DNA of 19,313 nt from JBBSUQ01 sp038234235 (lineage in GTDB: Bacteria; Bacteroidota; Bacteroidia; Flavobacteriales_D; Crocinitomicaceae), in NCBI GenBank assembly GCA_038234235.1, contig JBBSUQ010000048.1, positions 1 through 19,313 on the forward strand, read 5' to 3'. This document shows, piece after piece, positions 1-6,895 of this stretch. Each line of letters opens with the position of its first letter. Positions within the stretch are counted from its first letter, which is position 1. The notes beneath the pieces are model-generated. The model saw only the letters and a list, made by a program, of their open reading frames with translations. It was not told where the DNA came from and made no database searches. Made by a program: the position numbers and the translations under genes.

Positions 1-56
1 CGTTCGTGCCGATGCGGGCGCGGCGGCGGCGGGGGTGGTGGGGGGGGTGGGGGGAT
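1..56. other. Extremely GC/G-rich left edge
   Basis: The first ~55 bases are almost only G and C, with a GCGGCGGCGG stretch and then long G runs separated by single T or GT. This contrasts sharply with the AT-rich remainder. The G runs could form a G-quadruplex on the plus strand. No gene is supported here. The position at the very edge of the window makes an assembly or read-end artefact a real possibility. Confidence 0.6.
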
Positions 57-135
57 GGGAGGATTGGAGAAATTGGGGGATTGGAGGATTGGAGAGATTG
101 GAGAGATTGGAGAAATTGGGGGATTGGAGAGATAA
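57..135. repeat. Imperfect short tandem repeat, GATTGGAGA-type units
   Basis: About eight imperfect copies of a 9-11 bp unit (GGATTGGAGA, GAGATTGGAGA, AAATTGGGGGATTGGAGG) follow each other directly. The array is purine-rich on the plus strand. Open frames through it give low-complexity Trp/Gly/Glu/Arg peptides and are treated as non-coding. The array sits next to the palindromes of the RAYT element and is probably part of the same intergenic repeat block. Confidence 0.75.
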
Positions 136-150
136 TAATGGTGGTGGTGT

Positions 151-170
151 AGACATTGCATGCAATGTCT
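151..170. repeat. REP-like perfect palindrome, copy 1
   Basis: AGACATTGCATGCAATGTCT is its own reverse complement over all 20 bases. An identical copy lies 21 bp further on, and a variant lies beyond the transposase gene at 1263. Palindromes of this size next to a RAYT gene are the expected substrate (REP/BIME-like units) of that transposase family. Confidence 0.85.
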
Positions 171-191
171 GTGGTGGTGGAGTGGTGGTGG

Positions 192-211
192 AGACATTGC
201 ATGCAATGTCT
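192..211. repeat. REP-like perfect palindrome, copy 2
   Basis: This is an identical 20-bp palindrome to copy 1, separated from it by a GTGGTGGTGG-type spacer. It is followed by GTACC, while the copy at 1263 is followed by GTACGGG, so conservation continues slightly past the palindrome on this side. It ends 22 bases before the last base of the RAYT stop codon, so the pair could also act as the transcript end of that gene. Confidence 0.85.
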
Positions 212-233
212 GTACCGCTGGGATGGATTTTTT

Positions 234-947
234 TTATTGTTTTCTGGGATTGCTCCATTTTTTTGGATTATTGATGATATAGTTTTGAATGTTGATATAA
301 GATGTGATGTCTCTAATGATGTGGTCATGGAATCTGGTCTGCCATTTGAATGGTATTTCTTGAAGGTTTGCATGCCGTGTCACGGCAGATTTAAATGATC
401 GAATTATAGTAGAAATGGAATTAGGTATGGGAGAGATTTTTCCCATTTGTAAAGATTTTGCGAGTAAAGCCTGTAATTGCGTGTCTCCAGCAATTGGATT
501 TGTAGTCAGTTCATTTTTGTTTTTAAGGGAGTAATTGTCTTTGGCATATTTGCTGTCTTCAATTTCTTGTTGAGAGCGAGTTATTATTCCTGGTAATGCG
601 TCATTGATATTTAATATTCCGTGAATATGATTGGGCATTACTATGAAGGCATCAAGTGTCACATACTTTGTATGTAAAGGGATTTCTTGCCAAAATGAAT
701 GTGCCAATTTTCCAATTTCTGATAATATCATTTCTCCATTTTTGATATCTCCAAAATAATGTTTTTTGTCTTGGGTGCAGATTGTTATGAAGTATGAGGC
801 CGTCCAGCTGTAATCCCAATTTTCTTTTCTTGAAGATGAAATGCGATATTTATTTTTAAATTTTTCAGGATAGGTTTTTTTTTGTGTTAAATCTGAATGG
901 ATTTCGATTTTTTGTGGATTGTCGTTTTTTAAATTGTTCACTGGCAT
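234..947 (-). CDS. REP-associated tyrosine transposase (RAYT, Y1/IS200-like HUH nuclease)
   Basis: This 237-residue protein belongs to the Y1_Tnp/RAYT group, single-strand DNA endonucleases related to IS200/IS605 transposases that process REP hairpins. The HUH metal motif is MPNHIHG with His107 and His109. The N-terminal YFITICTQ...HYFG strand (about 52-65) is typical. The C-terminal FHDHIIRD...YIINNPKKW block (207-231) carries the probable nucleophile Tyr223. A charged insertion (about 118-170) separates the two halves, as is common in Bacteroidota members. No transposon ends or TnpB partner are seen. Instead, palindromic repeats flank the gene on both sides (151-211 and 1263-1283), the arrangement expected of a domesticated RAYT. 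All motif residues are present, so it is probably active. Family confidence is high; mobility is not shown. Confidence 0.93.
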   Translation of the reverse strand: MPVNNLKNDNPQKIEIHSDLTQKKTYPEKFKNKYRISSSRKENWDYSWTASYFITICTQDKKHYFGDIKNGEMILSEIGKLAHSFWQEIPLHTKYVTLDAFIVMPNHIHGILNINDALPGIITRSQQEIEDSKYAKDNYSLKNKNELTTNPIAGDTQLQALLAKSLQMGKISPIPNSISTIIRSFKSAVTRHANLQEIPFKWQTRFHDHIIRDITSYINIQNYIINNPKKWSNPRKQ

Positions 948-1200
948 GTTAAATGTTTTTGGTTTGTTTGTATTTTTAATGATGATAAGAATTATCTCAG
1001 CTTTGATTCTTTGAAAGTTGTCTTACAATGTAATTCTTGTTATTATTTATTTTGTATTAATTGATATGTTGTTTTTGTTTTTGTTGATGTTTTTAATTGT
1101 GATATTATTATGTGTTGCAAATATAATTAAATTTTATTTATATTTTATTTAATTTGATTATTATTTTATCTTATTGGGATTGTTTTGGGTTGTGGGTTTT
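948..1200. other. AT-rich intergenic stretch upstream of the RAYT gene
   Basis: This stretch is strongly T-rich on the plus strand, with no convincing coding frame, tRNA or hairpin. It must hold the promoter of the minus-strand RAYT gene, but I see no clean TAnnTTTG box there. A plus-strand frame starting near 1154 runs into the repeats and into the antisense of the next gene, and I do not accept it as a gene. Confidence 0.5.
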
Positions 1201-1201
1201 T

Positions 1202-1260
1202 TCGCTTCGCTCTTTGGGGGTGATCGCTTCGCTCTCTGGGGTGCTCGCTTCGCTCTTTGG
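1202..1260. repeat. Three-copy ~22-bp tandem repeat (TCGCTTCGCTCT core)
   Basis: The 12-base core TCGCTTCGCTCT occurs at 1202, 1224 and 1245, each time followed by (T/C)TGGGG and a short GTG-type linker, giving periods of 22 and 21 bp. It is more GC-rich than its surroundings and runs directly into the REP-like hairpin at 1263. The array and hairpin together look like one composite intergenic element. Confidence 0.8.
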
Positions 1261-1262
1261 GG

Positions 1263-1283
1263 AGACGTTGCGGTGCAACGTCT
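1263..1283. repeat. REP-like inverted repeat, variant copy 3
   Basis: AGACGTTGC and GCAACGTCT form a perfect 9-bp stem around GGT. It differs from the copies at 151 and 192 by compensating changes: A-T becomes G-C at the fourth stem position, so pairing is kept. It is followed by GTACGGG. It also lies 15 bases beyond the last base of the cobalamin operon (1299), where it could protect or terminate that minus-strand transcript. Confidence 0.8.
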
Positions 1284-1298
1284 GTACGGGTGTGGGGA

Positions 1299-2297
1299 TT
1301 AATTTTTTATTAAAGATGTGCGGTAGAAATTTTTATTATTTTCAATTTCAAGAATGTAGGTGCTTGTTGGTAAATGTTCTAAATTCAATTCTAATTTTTT
1401 TGATAATTTTCCTGATGATATTATTCTTCCGTAGAAATCTAATATTTGGTAATATAAATCTGCATTTTCATCTTGATTATTATTGATTATTGTTATATTA
1501 TTTTGAAATGGATTTGGAAATATATTAAATCGATTTTTTGAATTCTCATTAATTCCATTGGTTAATCCTTCATGCATTACGCCTACTCCATCCAAATCAA
1601 AGCCTCCACTTTCAAATGCTGTTGGATATGGATCGTTTACACGATTGTTCTGGCTGTCATAGCTTGTATTTGCACCTATACTCCCTACTACATCTATAAT
1701 TTTCACCCATTTTATGTTCATTAAATCTAAATTTGGTGTGCCTTGTAATTCTTCTAAATCGAAGGGTGTGCCGAATGCTTGTCGGAAAGATCCAGCCAAA
1801 TTATTTATCTGCTGACTTTGTGTTGGTCCGAAAGATGTGGTTTGAGTGTTTGTTTGAGTCAGAGAAATTGCTGGAAATCTTGTGAAATCAATTCCGTTAG
1901 AACTTACTTCTACAAATGCCAATTCTAAAAAATCGTCGGTGAAGCTGTTTTCAAATATTGCAAAATCATAGCCAGTGCCATTGCTTATTCCATTTTCGAA
2001 AAATAATATTGCCGTGCCGCGGTCTCCCAAACTAACGATGTCACTGGAATTACCTTCTGCAGGCCCTGTAGCATTAGATGGTATACCGAAAGATGCCTTG
2101 TTGTTACCGTTAATACTAATTGTTGTATCGTTTATGTTGAGATATCCTCTGGTAATTGTAGCGGTGGTCGCCCATGAAATAATTATCGAACTGTCTTTAT
2201 GTATGGCAATTGATCCGACTTGACCAGCGGGTGGCGAATACTGTCCAATTAGGTTTGAAAAGATAATTAGAAAAATAAAAGTTAAATGCAATTTCAT
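1299..2297 (-). CDS. Secreted T9SS-sorted surface protein, last gene of the cobalamin operon
   Basis: This 332-residue exported protein has an N-terminal signal peptide (about 1-18, ending LIGQ) and a T9SS C-terminal sorting domain from about residue 257 (NIFPNPFQNN, then a short-strand region ending YRTSLIKN). The middle has SDIVSLGDRGTAILFFENGI and GYDFAIFENSF, a pattern I associate with Bacteroidota 'cell surface proteins' found beside BtuB/BtuG genes. Its start overlaps the previous stop by 4 bp (ATGA), so it is translationally coupled to the beta-propeller gene and controlled by the upstream cobalamin riboswitch. The product is probably a surface-anchored or secreted accessory in B12 capture; the exact role is unknown. 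Operon membership is sequence-based, while function is inferred from context. Confidence 0.8.
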   Translation of the reverse strand: MKLHLTFIFLIIFSNLIGQYSPPAGQVGSIAIHKDSSIIISWATTATITRGYLNINDTTISINGNNKASFGIPSNATGPAEGNSSDIVSLGDRGTAILFFENGISNGTGYDFAIFENSFTDDFLELAFVEVSSNGIDFTRFPAISLTQTNTQTTSFGPTQSQQINNLAGSFRQAFGTPFDLEELQGTPNLDLMNIKWVKIIDVVGSIGANTSYDSQNNRVNDPYPTAFESGGFDLDGVGVMHEGLTNGINENSKNRFNIFPNPFQNNITIINNNQDENADLYYQILDFYGRIISSGKLSKKLELNLEHLPTSTYILEIENNKNFYRTSLIKN

Positions 2298-3364
2298 AAA
2301 AATAGTATTGAATTAGGATTTAAGCCAACATTGTAAGTCTGAATTAAGTTTCCTGAAGGTGAAAAGACTTTTATAATGCCCAAATTGGTAAATGAATTGG
2401 CATCAAAGCAATAAATATTGTCGTTGGCATTGTTGTATTTTAATCCGTAAAATGAGACTATCTGATTTGCATCTAAAACATTTCCATTTACAATTGAATT
2501 TGAAACAAAATTAAAGCTTGAAATATTGGTTTGATTTGTATTATAATTGAAAAATGACACTAAAATTTCATTGTTTTTATATGAGTGAATGTCCAAAGCA
2601 TCAAAAGTATAAGTTTCTGCTTTTGTCATAGAATTTGGATCGATCCTGTGCATTCTTGCAGGAATACTTCCATAATCTCCTCTAGAAATGACATAAATTT
2701 GACCATTTGCGGCAGTGAAAATTGCACCCGGATTTTTACCAATTGTAATTTTTGTAATTTCTTGATTTGTATTTAAATCAATTACTGAAACTGTGCTATC
2801 TACATTGGGATAATTTAAACCACCAGAATTTGTCACGAATAACTTATTGTTTGCTACACAAGATTTTTCTGGATTGGAACCAACTACAATTCTAGTTTCA
2901 ATATTTAAGGAATTGGTATCTAAAACGTCAACGAAACCATCGTAACAAGTAATGTATGCTTTTGTACCCGAAAAACTGATGCTTCTTGGTTGTTTGTTAT
3001 TGCCTGAAGTCGTTTTCATATCTACTTGTTTTATGCTTTTGAGATTTGATGCTTCCATAATTTCTAAGGTGGATGAACCATTTACAATTACATATATTTT
3101 ACTGCCATATTTTTTCATTTCATTGCCTGTATCTCCCAAAGAACGCTGATTTATATTCAGAAAGATATTACTTGTTACCGAACCAGAATTCGGATTAATA
3201 AGTGATAAACTCGTGTTGTTTTGCTGAAAAAGTCCTTCATTGAGTACAAGAAACTGACCAGATGTTGAAAAATTACTATCTATAGGTTCAACTGGTTTAT
3301 CTTTCTTACAGGAGAAAAATAAACTAACAATTAAAAAGTAAGATGTATATTTAATGAAGTGCAT
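2294..3364 (-). CDS. YncE/DUF5074-like beta-propeller lipoprotein, BtuG-like
   Basis: This 356-residue protein has a lipoprotein signal (SLFFSC, lipidated Cys19) followed by the charged CKKDKPVEP, which could favour surface export of the lipoprotein. The rest shows repeated propeller-blade signatures: GNEMKKYGSKIYVIVNGSSTLEIM, ARSISFSGTKAYITCYDG-like, VSVIDLNTNQEITKITIGKNPGAI and NDNIYCFDANSF-type blades. BtuG of Bacteroides is a surface beta-propeller lipoprotein that binds cobalamin very tightly and caps BtuB. This protein has the same fold signature, size class and position beside a BtuB-like receptor under a cobalamin riboswitch. The start overlaps the receptor's end by 14 bp. The BtuG assignment is by fold and context, since no B12-contact residues can be checked here. 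Confidence 0.8.
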   Translation of the reverse strand: MHFIKYTSYFLIVSLFFSCKKDKPVEPIDSNFSTSGQFLVLNEGLFQQNNTSLSLINPNSGSVTSNIFLNINQRSLGDTGNEMKKYGSKIYVIVNGSSTLEIMEASNLKSIKQVDMKTTSGNNKQPRSISFSGTKAYITCYDGFVDVLDTNSLNIETRIVVGSNPEKSCVANNKLFVTNSGGLNYPNVDSTVSVIDLNTNQEITKITIGKNPGAIFTAANGQIYVISRGDYGSIPARMHRIDPNSMTKAETYTFDALDIHSYKNNEILVSFFNYNTNQTNISSFNFVSNSIVNGNVLDANQIVSFYGLKYNNANDNIYCFDANSFTNLGIIKVFSPSGNLIQTYNVGLNPNSILFL

Positions 3365-5324
3365 AAGACAATGAAATTAAATAATTAGTTCCGGGCATAA
3401 AATAAGATCGAACATAAGCATAAGAATTGTTGGTCACATTTTTCACGCTCATTTGCAGTTTCAATTTCTGTTCTTTTTTCAATATAAAACTATGAAAAAT
3501 AGATACATCTAATACAACAAAACCTTCTATTTCGTTAGATGGGACATTTTGATTTAAATAATACCGTTTCGAATTGTAAAAAACAGATGCGTAAAATCCA
3601 GTGTTTTTATAGTTTAAAGTAAGCTGATAATTACCATTCCATAAGGGAATATAGGCAATTTGATTTCTGTAAGTTGGGGAATCTTTAGAACTGACATCCA
3701 CTGTATGCTGATAGGTAATATTAATTGAATTTTGAATTTTGAATTTCTTATCTTGTCTAGAATCTAAGGTAAAAGTTAAGTCACTGCCAATAGTTTCCGT
3801 GCGACCAATATTTTGAATACTCCAAATGAACAAGTTCTTAGTTGGAATTGCCAAAATTTGATCTTTTACTTGATTGTAATAAGTATTTGAATTCACAGTA
3901 AATGCACTTTTATTCACTATTGATTTTCTATAATTAAAAGTTGCACTAAACTGATTCAATTTTTCTGGTTCTAGGTTTTTATTCCCAATTTGATTGTAAT
4001 ACAATTCATTGAAAGTAGGCATTCGGAAAGTATTTTTATAGTAGAAATATGCCGTCAATTTTTCGGTAAAAAGTTTATTTGTTCCAAAAGCCAAGAACGG
4101 ATTTACCGTAAAAAATTCTCTTTTTTGAGTACTTTGATCCACTACGTATTGACTGGAAACCTTTCCGTAAAAAGTAATTAATTTTATTCGATACTCGAGT
4201 CCAGTAAATCCAAAACCATGATTTCTACTTACCTTTTCGCCTGCAATACTTTTACTTTTAAGTTCTGAGTTTTGCAATTCCAGACCTGAATTAATTGTAA
4301 CTCTTCTCCTTAATCTCTTAAAAGCCGTAATTCCATTCTGCAAAAATTGATTGTTAAATTCATTCCTCAAAAATCCTTGATTGTTCAGAAATCCAGAATC
4401 AACATAAATCGTATTGTCATAAGCATATTTGCTGTAAAATTTCGCTTCTCCTCGGTTGAAATTTCTCGTGTAGCTTAAATTTAATTCTTGATTTTGGTTG
4501 CTCAATCGTTGTTTCGGAATATTTCCGTATAAAATTACTGGACCGGGCAAACCTTGATCACTTTGTTGCGTTTTTGCTAAAAAAAGAATGGCGTTTTTAT
4601 AATCATTGTATCCATAAGTTAAACCTGCATAAACATCTTGATAATCGTTGTTGCTTCTTTTAATTGTATTCGTTGAACTGCCGTTTTCAAGCCTCACAGG
4701 ATATAAACCATCAGCTTGTCGGTATTTTCCCATTGCAGCTATAAAATGATTATTTAATTTTTTCTTTGCAGATAAAAAAGCATCGTATTGATTGAAAGAA
4801 CCTTGTTTGATATTTGCTCTTAAATCGAAATTATAAATGGGCTTTGTACATTCGAAAGTTCCTAATGAAAGCACTGAACCAGTAACCTCTGCTGATGCAG
4901 GATTCAGGAAATTACCAGAAGAACCATTTGTTAAACTCAAAAATTCCAAGTTATCTGTTTGCACAGTGCCTAAATTAATTTGCCCGGTTTGGATATTGGT
5001 TTTAGAAAATCCATCTTGAACAACGGCGGTATGGGCAGATCCTGTGCTTCTTGTTGAAAATGTTTTGAATCCACCCAAACCCCCGTAAGACTTTATTTGT
5101 ATGCCAGGTAATTTTTGTAAAACCTGACTTACATCTTCCGGGTGAATGGCAGAAATTTGTTCTCTGTTAAAAGTATAAGAATTTATAATTCTTGGAGGCA
5201 ACACTATTAAATCCGCACTAACTATAACGCTTACTTCGGAAAGTTCTTTTTTCCGTAGAATGGAATCTTGTCCGAAGACAAAATTCCCAATTCCACAAAT
5301 AAAAATACCGATTAAAACTTTCAA
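3351..5324 (-). CDS. btuB: TonB-dependent outer-membrane receptor, BtuB-like cobalamin transporter
   Basis: This 657-residue protein has a signal peptide (about 1-19, ending VFGQ). ELSEVSVIV near residue 28 could serve as a TonB box. The plug domain follows (about 45-150: PEDVSQVLQKLPGIQIKSYG, GGFKTFSTRS, HTAVVQDG), then a 22-strand-type barrel with alternating aromatic strands, closing with TNYLISLSYALH. The size fits BtuB-class receptors more than SusC. No N-terminal carboxypeptidase-like extension is present. It lies 18 bp downstream of the DUF4465 gene and overlaps the propeller gene. With a cobalamin riboswitch ahead of the operon, the substrate is most likely B12 or related corrinoids. 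The receptor family is certain; the substrate is inferred from the riboswitch and neighbours. Confidence 0.9.
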   Translation of the reverse strand: MKVLIGIFICGIGNFVFGQDSILRKKELSEVSVIVSADLIVLPPRIINSYTFNREQISAIHPEDVSQVLQKLPGIQIKSYGGLGGFKTFSTRSTGSAHTAVVQDGFSKTNIQTGQINLGTVQTDNLEFLSLTNGSSGNFLNPASAEVTGSVLSLGTFECTKPIYNFDLRANIKQGSFNQYDAFLSAKKKLNNHFIAAMGKYRQADGLYPVRLENGSSTNTIKRSNNDYQDVYAGLTYGYNDYKNAILFLAKTQQSDQGLPGPVILYGNIPKQRLSNQNQELNLSYTRNFNRGEAKFYSKYAYDNTIYVDSGFLNNQGFLRNEFNNQFLQNGITAFKRLRRRVTINSGLELQNSELKSKSIAGEKVSRNHGFGFTGLEYRIKLITFYGKVSSQYVVDQSTQKREFFTVNPFLAFGTNKLFTEKLTAYFYYKNTFRMPTFNELYYNQIGNKNLEPEKLNQFSATFNYRKSIVNKSAFTVNSNTYYNQVKDQILAIPTKNLFIWSIQNIGRTETIGSDLTFTLDSRQDKKFKIQNSINITYQHTVDVSSKDSPTYRNQIAYIPLWNGNYQLTLNYKNTGFYASVFYNSKRYYLNQNVPSNEIEGFVVLDVSIFHSFILKKEQKLKLQMSVKNVTNNSYAYVRSYFMPGTNYLISLSYALH

Positions 5325-5342
5325 CTAATTAGCTATTAACAC

Positions 5343-6329
5343 TTATCTTTTTACAACAAAGATTTGCGCTTTAACATCTTCACCCGAAACAAAATAATAC
5401 GTTCCGTTTTCTAAAGATGCCAAATCAATTGCATTTCCATAAATTGTATTTCCTTTTAAAATAGTTCTTCCCGTAAAGTCGAGAATTTGGAATGCTCCAG
5501 AGAAGTTTTTTACATTTAAAATATTCTCCGCAGGATTTGGATATAAAACAATGTTTGAGATATTTGTTTCTTCAATTCCAGCAGTGCTTGGTAATTTTCT
5601 GTATGTCAGATTATCCATTGCAAAATAAGTTGGCGTATTTATTCCGAATGAACTTGTATCGCTTGAAGCAAAAGCAAAATCTAATGCGTATACCGTATCA
5701 GTTAATGATGTAAAATCCACATTCAACCAAGTATCTAAAATATAATCTAAAGAATTGTTTGCAAATCTATAATCGGCCAAAGCAACTTCAAACGTGTCTA
5801 AAATATTATTTAATTCATCTAAGGCATAAATGTAAACGATAAAAAAATCTTCACCGTTTGTTCCGTCCGGATTTCCATCAGCTCCATTAACTGATCCAAA
5901 TTGCTTTGCATAAAAATCTCCGTTTAACATAGAAAGTGCAGCGAAAGTAGTATTGGTTATTTTCAATGAATCTAATAAAACGCCATCTGTAAAATTTATT
6001 TTTCCATCTAAATAATACACTCCATAATTTGAGCTGTTAAATCCACTGCCACTGTAAGCTGCGTATTGATTTCCATAACCTGGAGTTGTAACATCTACCA
6101 CGTTAGAAACTGCAAATCCTACCCAATAATCATAAGTAACATCGTAATAATTATCGAAAGTAGAATTTTGAACTGTAAAATTTCCTGCCGCATCAGATCC
6201 ATTATAAAAAGTATCAGCAGCGAGATTGAAACTTTCAAAAGTTATGGTTTCTGTAGTTTGAGCATTAACTTGTTGATTAACAAGTAAAATTTGGCTTAAA
6301 GTAAAAGCCGAAAGTAATAATTTCTTCAT
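5343..6329 (-). CDS. DUF4465 (BtuH-like) protein with T9SS sorting domain
   Basis: This 328-residue protein has a signal peptide (1-24, ending VNAQ), a DUF4465 core (about 28-245) and a T9SS C-terminal domain (about 258-328; VLYPNPAEN ... GTYYFVSGED). Core hallmarks are DTFYNGSDAAGNF, YWVGFAVSN, GYGNQYAAYSGSGF, SSNYGVYYLDG and the late INTPTYFAMDNL. As I recall, DUF4465 proteins of gut Bacteroides were described as BtuH, a second class of surface B12-binding protein. As first gene after the cobalamin riboswitch it fits that role. The unusual point is that it carries a T9SS tail and no lipobox, so it would reach the surface by T9SS. The start is fixed by the signal peptide; upstream is A/T-rich without a Shine-Dalgarno site. 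Confidence 0.85.
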   Translation of the reverse strand: MKKLLLSAFTLSQILLVNQQVNAQTTETITFESFNLAADTFYNGSDAAGNFTVQNSTFDNYYDVTYDYWVGFAVSNVVDVTTPGYGNQYAAYSGSGFNSSNYGVYYLDGKINFTDGVLLDSLKITNTTFAALSMLNGDFYAKQFGSVNGADGNPDGTNGEDFFIVYIYALDELNNILDTFEVALADYRFANNSLDYILDTWLNVDFTSLTDTVYALDFAFASSDTSSFGINTPTYFAMDNLTYRKLPSTAGIEETNISNIVLYPNPAENILNVKNFSGAFQILDFTGRTILKGNTIYGNAIDLASLENGTYYFVSGEDVKAQIFVVKR

Positions 6330-6381
6330 TTTTTTTAGTTTAAATAATTAATAAAAAATAATGAGAAATCAAAAAAAGGAT

Positions 6382-6430
6382 AGAATACGCCACACATACA
6401 AAGGTGCGATGTAAAATTTAACTTTATTCT
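6382..6430 (-). promoter_or_regulatory. Candidate riboswitch expression platform (L13-type hairpin plus T run)
   Basis: On the minus strand, AGAATA (plus 6430-6425) can pair with TATTCT (plus 6387-6382). The loop between them holds ATGTGTG (plus 6397-6391), the exact complement of CACACAT in the riboswitch core (plus 6506-6500). That matches the L5-L13 kissing interaction typical of cobalamin riboswitches. The stem is followed by ATCC and seven T, as in an intrinsic terminator. The stem is weak and AU-rich, so the mode of control (transcriptional or translational) is uncertain. Confidence 0.45.
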
Positions 6431-6451
6431 GAAGTCGTCATTTTAACAATT

Positions 6452-6613
6452 AGCCAAGGCAGGTATTCTGACTCAAGCTCAAATTTTTCAACCTTCCCGA
6501 TGTGTGCACCATCAGTGGTATATTTGAAAAATTGTACAAGCTCTTACAGCTGCAGATACAGTCTCGGATTTACACCGAATTCCCTTTTAGTACGCAAGTG
6601 CGTCACCAAAGCT
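6452..6613 (-). ncRNA. Cobalamin (adenosylcobalamin-type) riboswitch
   Basis: Reading the minus strand, the conserved core is clear in order: AAAAGGGAATTCGGTGTAAA then TCCGAGACTG, TGCAGCTGTAAG (the B12-box region), ACCACTGATGGT, CATCGGGAAGG, and the closing GAGTCAGAATACCTGCC. All the usual signature blocks of the Cobalamin family are present, with only small departures from the consensus. It lies between the promoter at 6618 and the DUF4465 start at 6329, so it should repress the four-gene uptake operon when B12 is plentiful. Subtype cannot be settled by eye. Confidence 0.95.
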
Positions 6614-6617
6614 GGCG

Positions 6618-6625
6618 CAAAGATA
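6618..6625 (-). promoter_or_regulatory. -7 promoter box of the cobalamin operon (TATCTTTG)
   Basis: The minus strand reads TATCTTTG, a perfect match to the Bacteroidota primary-sigma -7 consensus TAnnTTTG. It lies just upstream of the riboswitch 5' end, which would place the transcript start near 6612. No clear TTG -33 element is seen at the usual distance. Confidence 0.65.
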
Positions 6626-6657
6626 GGATATTTTTTTGTTTTAATGGAGGTTTTTCT

Positions 6658-6817
6658 GGAGCCTCTCGGCTTTTTGATATTAGGATGTTGGGATTTTGGG
6701 ACTTGTTTGTTGGGAGCCTCTCGGCTTTTGGGATTTTTTGATATTGGGATTTTAGGATGTTGGGATGTTGGGACTTGTTTGTTGGGAGCCTCTCGGCTTT
6801 TGGGATTTTTTGATATT
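6658..6817. repeat. Hairpin-bearing tandem repeat (AGCCTCTCGGCT units)
   Basis: AGCCTCTCGGCT, a small hairpin with AGCC/GGCT arms around TCTC, occurs at 6660, 6715 and 6787. The units between are G/T-rich: TTTGATATT(G)GGATTTTAGGATG, TTGGGACTTGTTTGTTGGG. Periods are 55 and 72 bp, the 72-bp copy having an extra TGGGATTTT-type insertion. Because 72 is a multiple of three, antisense frames through the array stay open and yield repeated SKNPKSREAPNKQVP peptides. I treat these as artefacts of the repeat. The array separates the B12 operon promoter from the divergent subtilase gene. Confidence 0.85.
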
Positions 6818-6895
6818 GCCAATCCAAGAATAAAGTTTTTTTAGATTTTGAGATTTAATTCTTTTGATTATATTCGTTTTTTAAAAACTGTTCTT

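Noticed and set aside
151..211. Two identical palindromes considered as a CRISPR fragment
   Set aside because: The spacer is a simple GTGG repeat, only two copies exist here, no cas genes are present, and a RAYT gene explains them better.
35..398. Plus-strand frames of 79-80 codons over the left repeats
   Set aside because: They run through tandem repeats and palindromes and then antisense to the RAYT gene; composition is low-complexity with no start signal.
1154..1486. A 110-codon plus-strand frame
   Set aside because: It spans the three-copy repeat and the REP-like hairpin, then reads antisense through the operon's last gene; no domain or ribosome-start context.
6544..6827. Overlapping minus-strand frames with repeated SKNPKSREAPNKQVP peptides
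   Set aside because: The repetition comes from a 72-bp DNA unit (a multiple of three) and the frames also cover the riboswitch; similar peptides occur in more than one frame.
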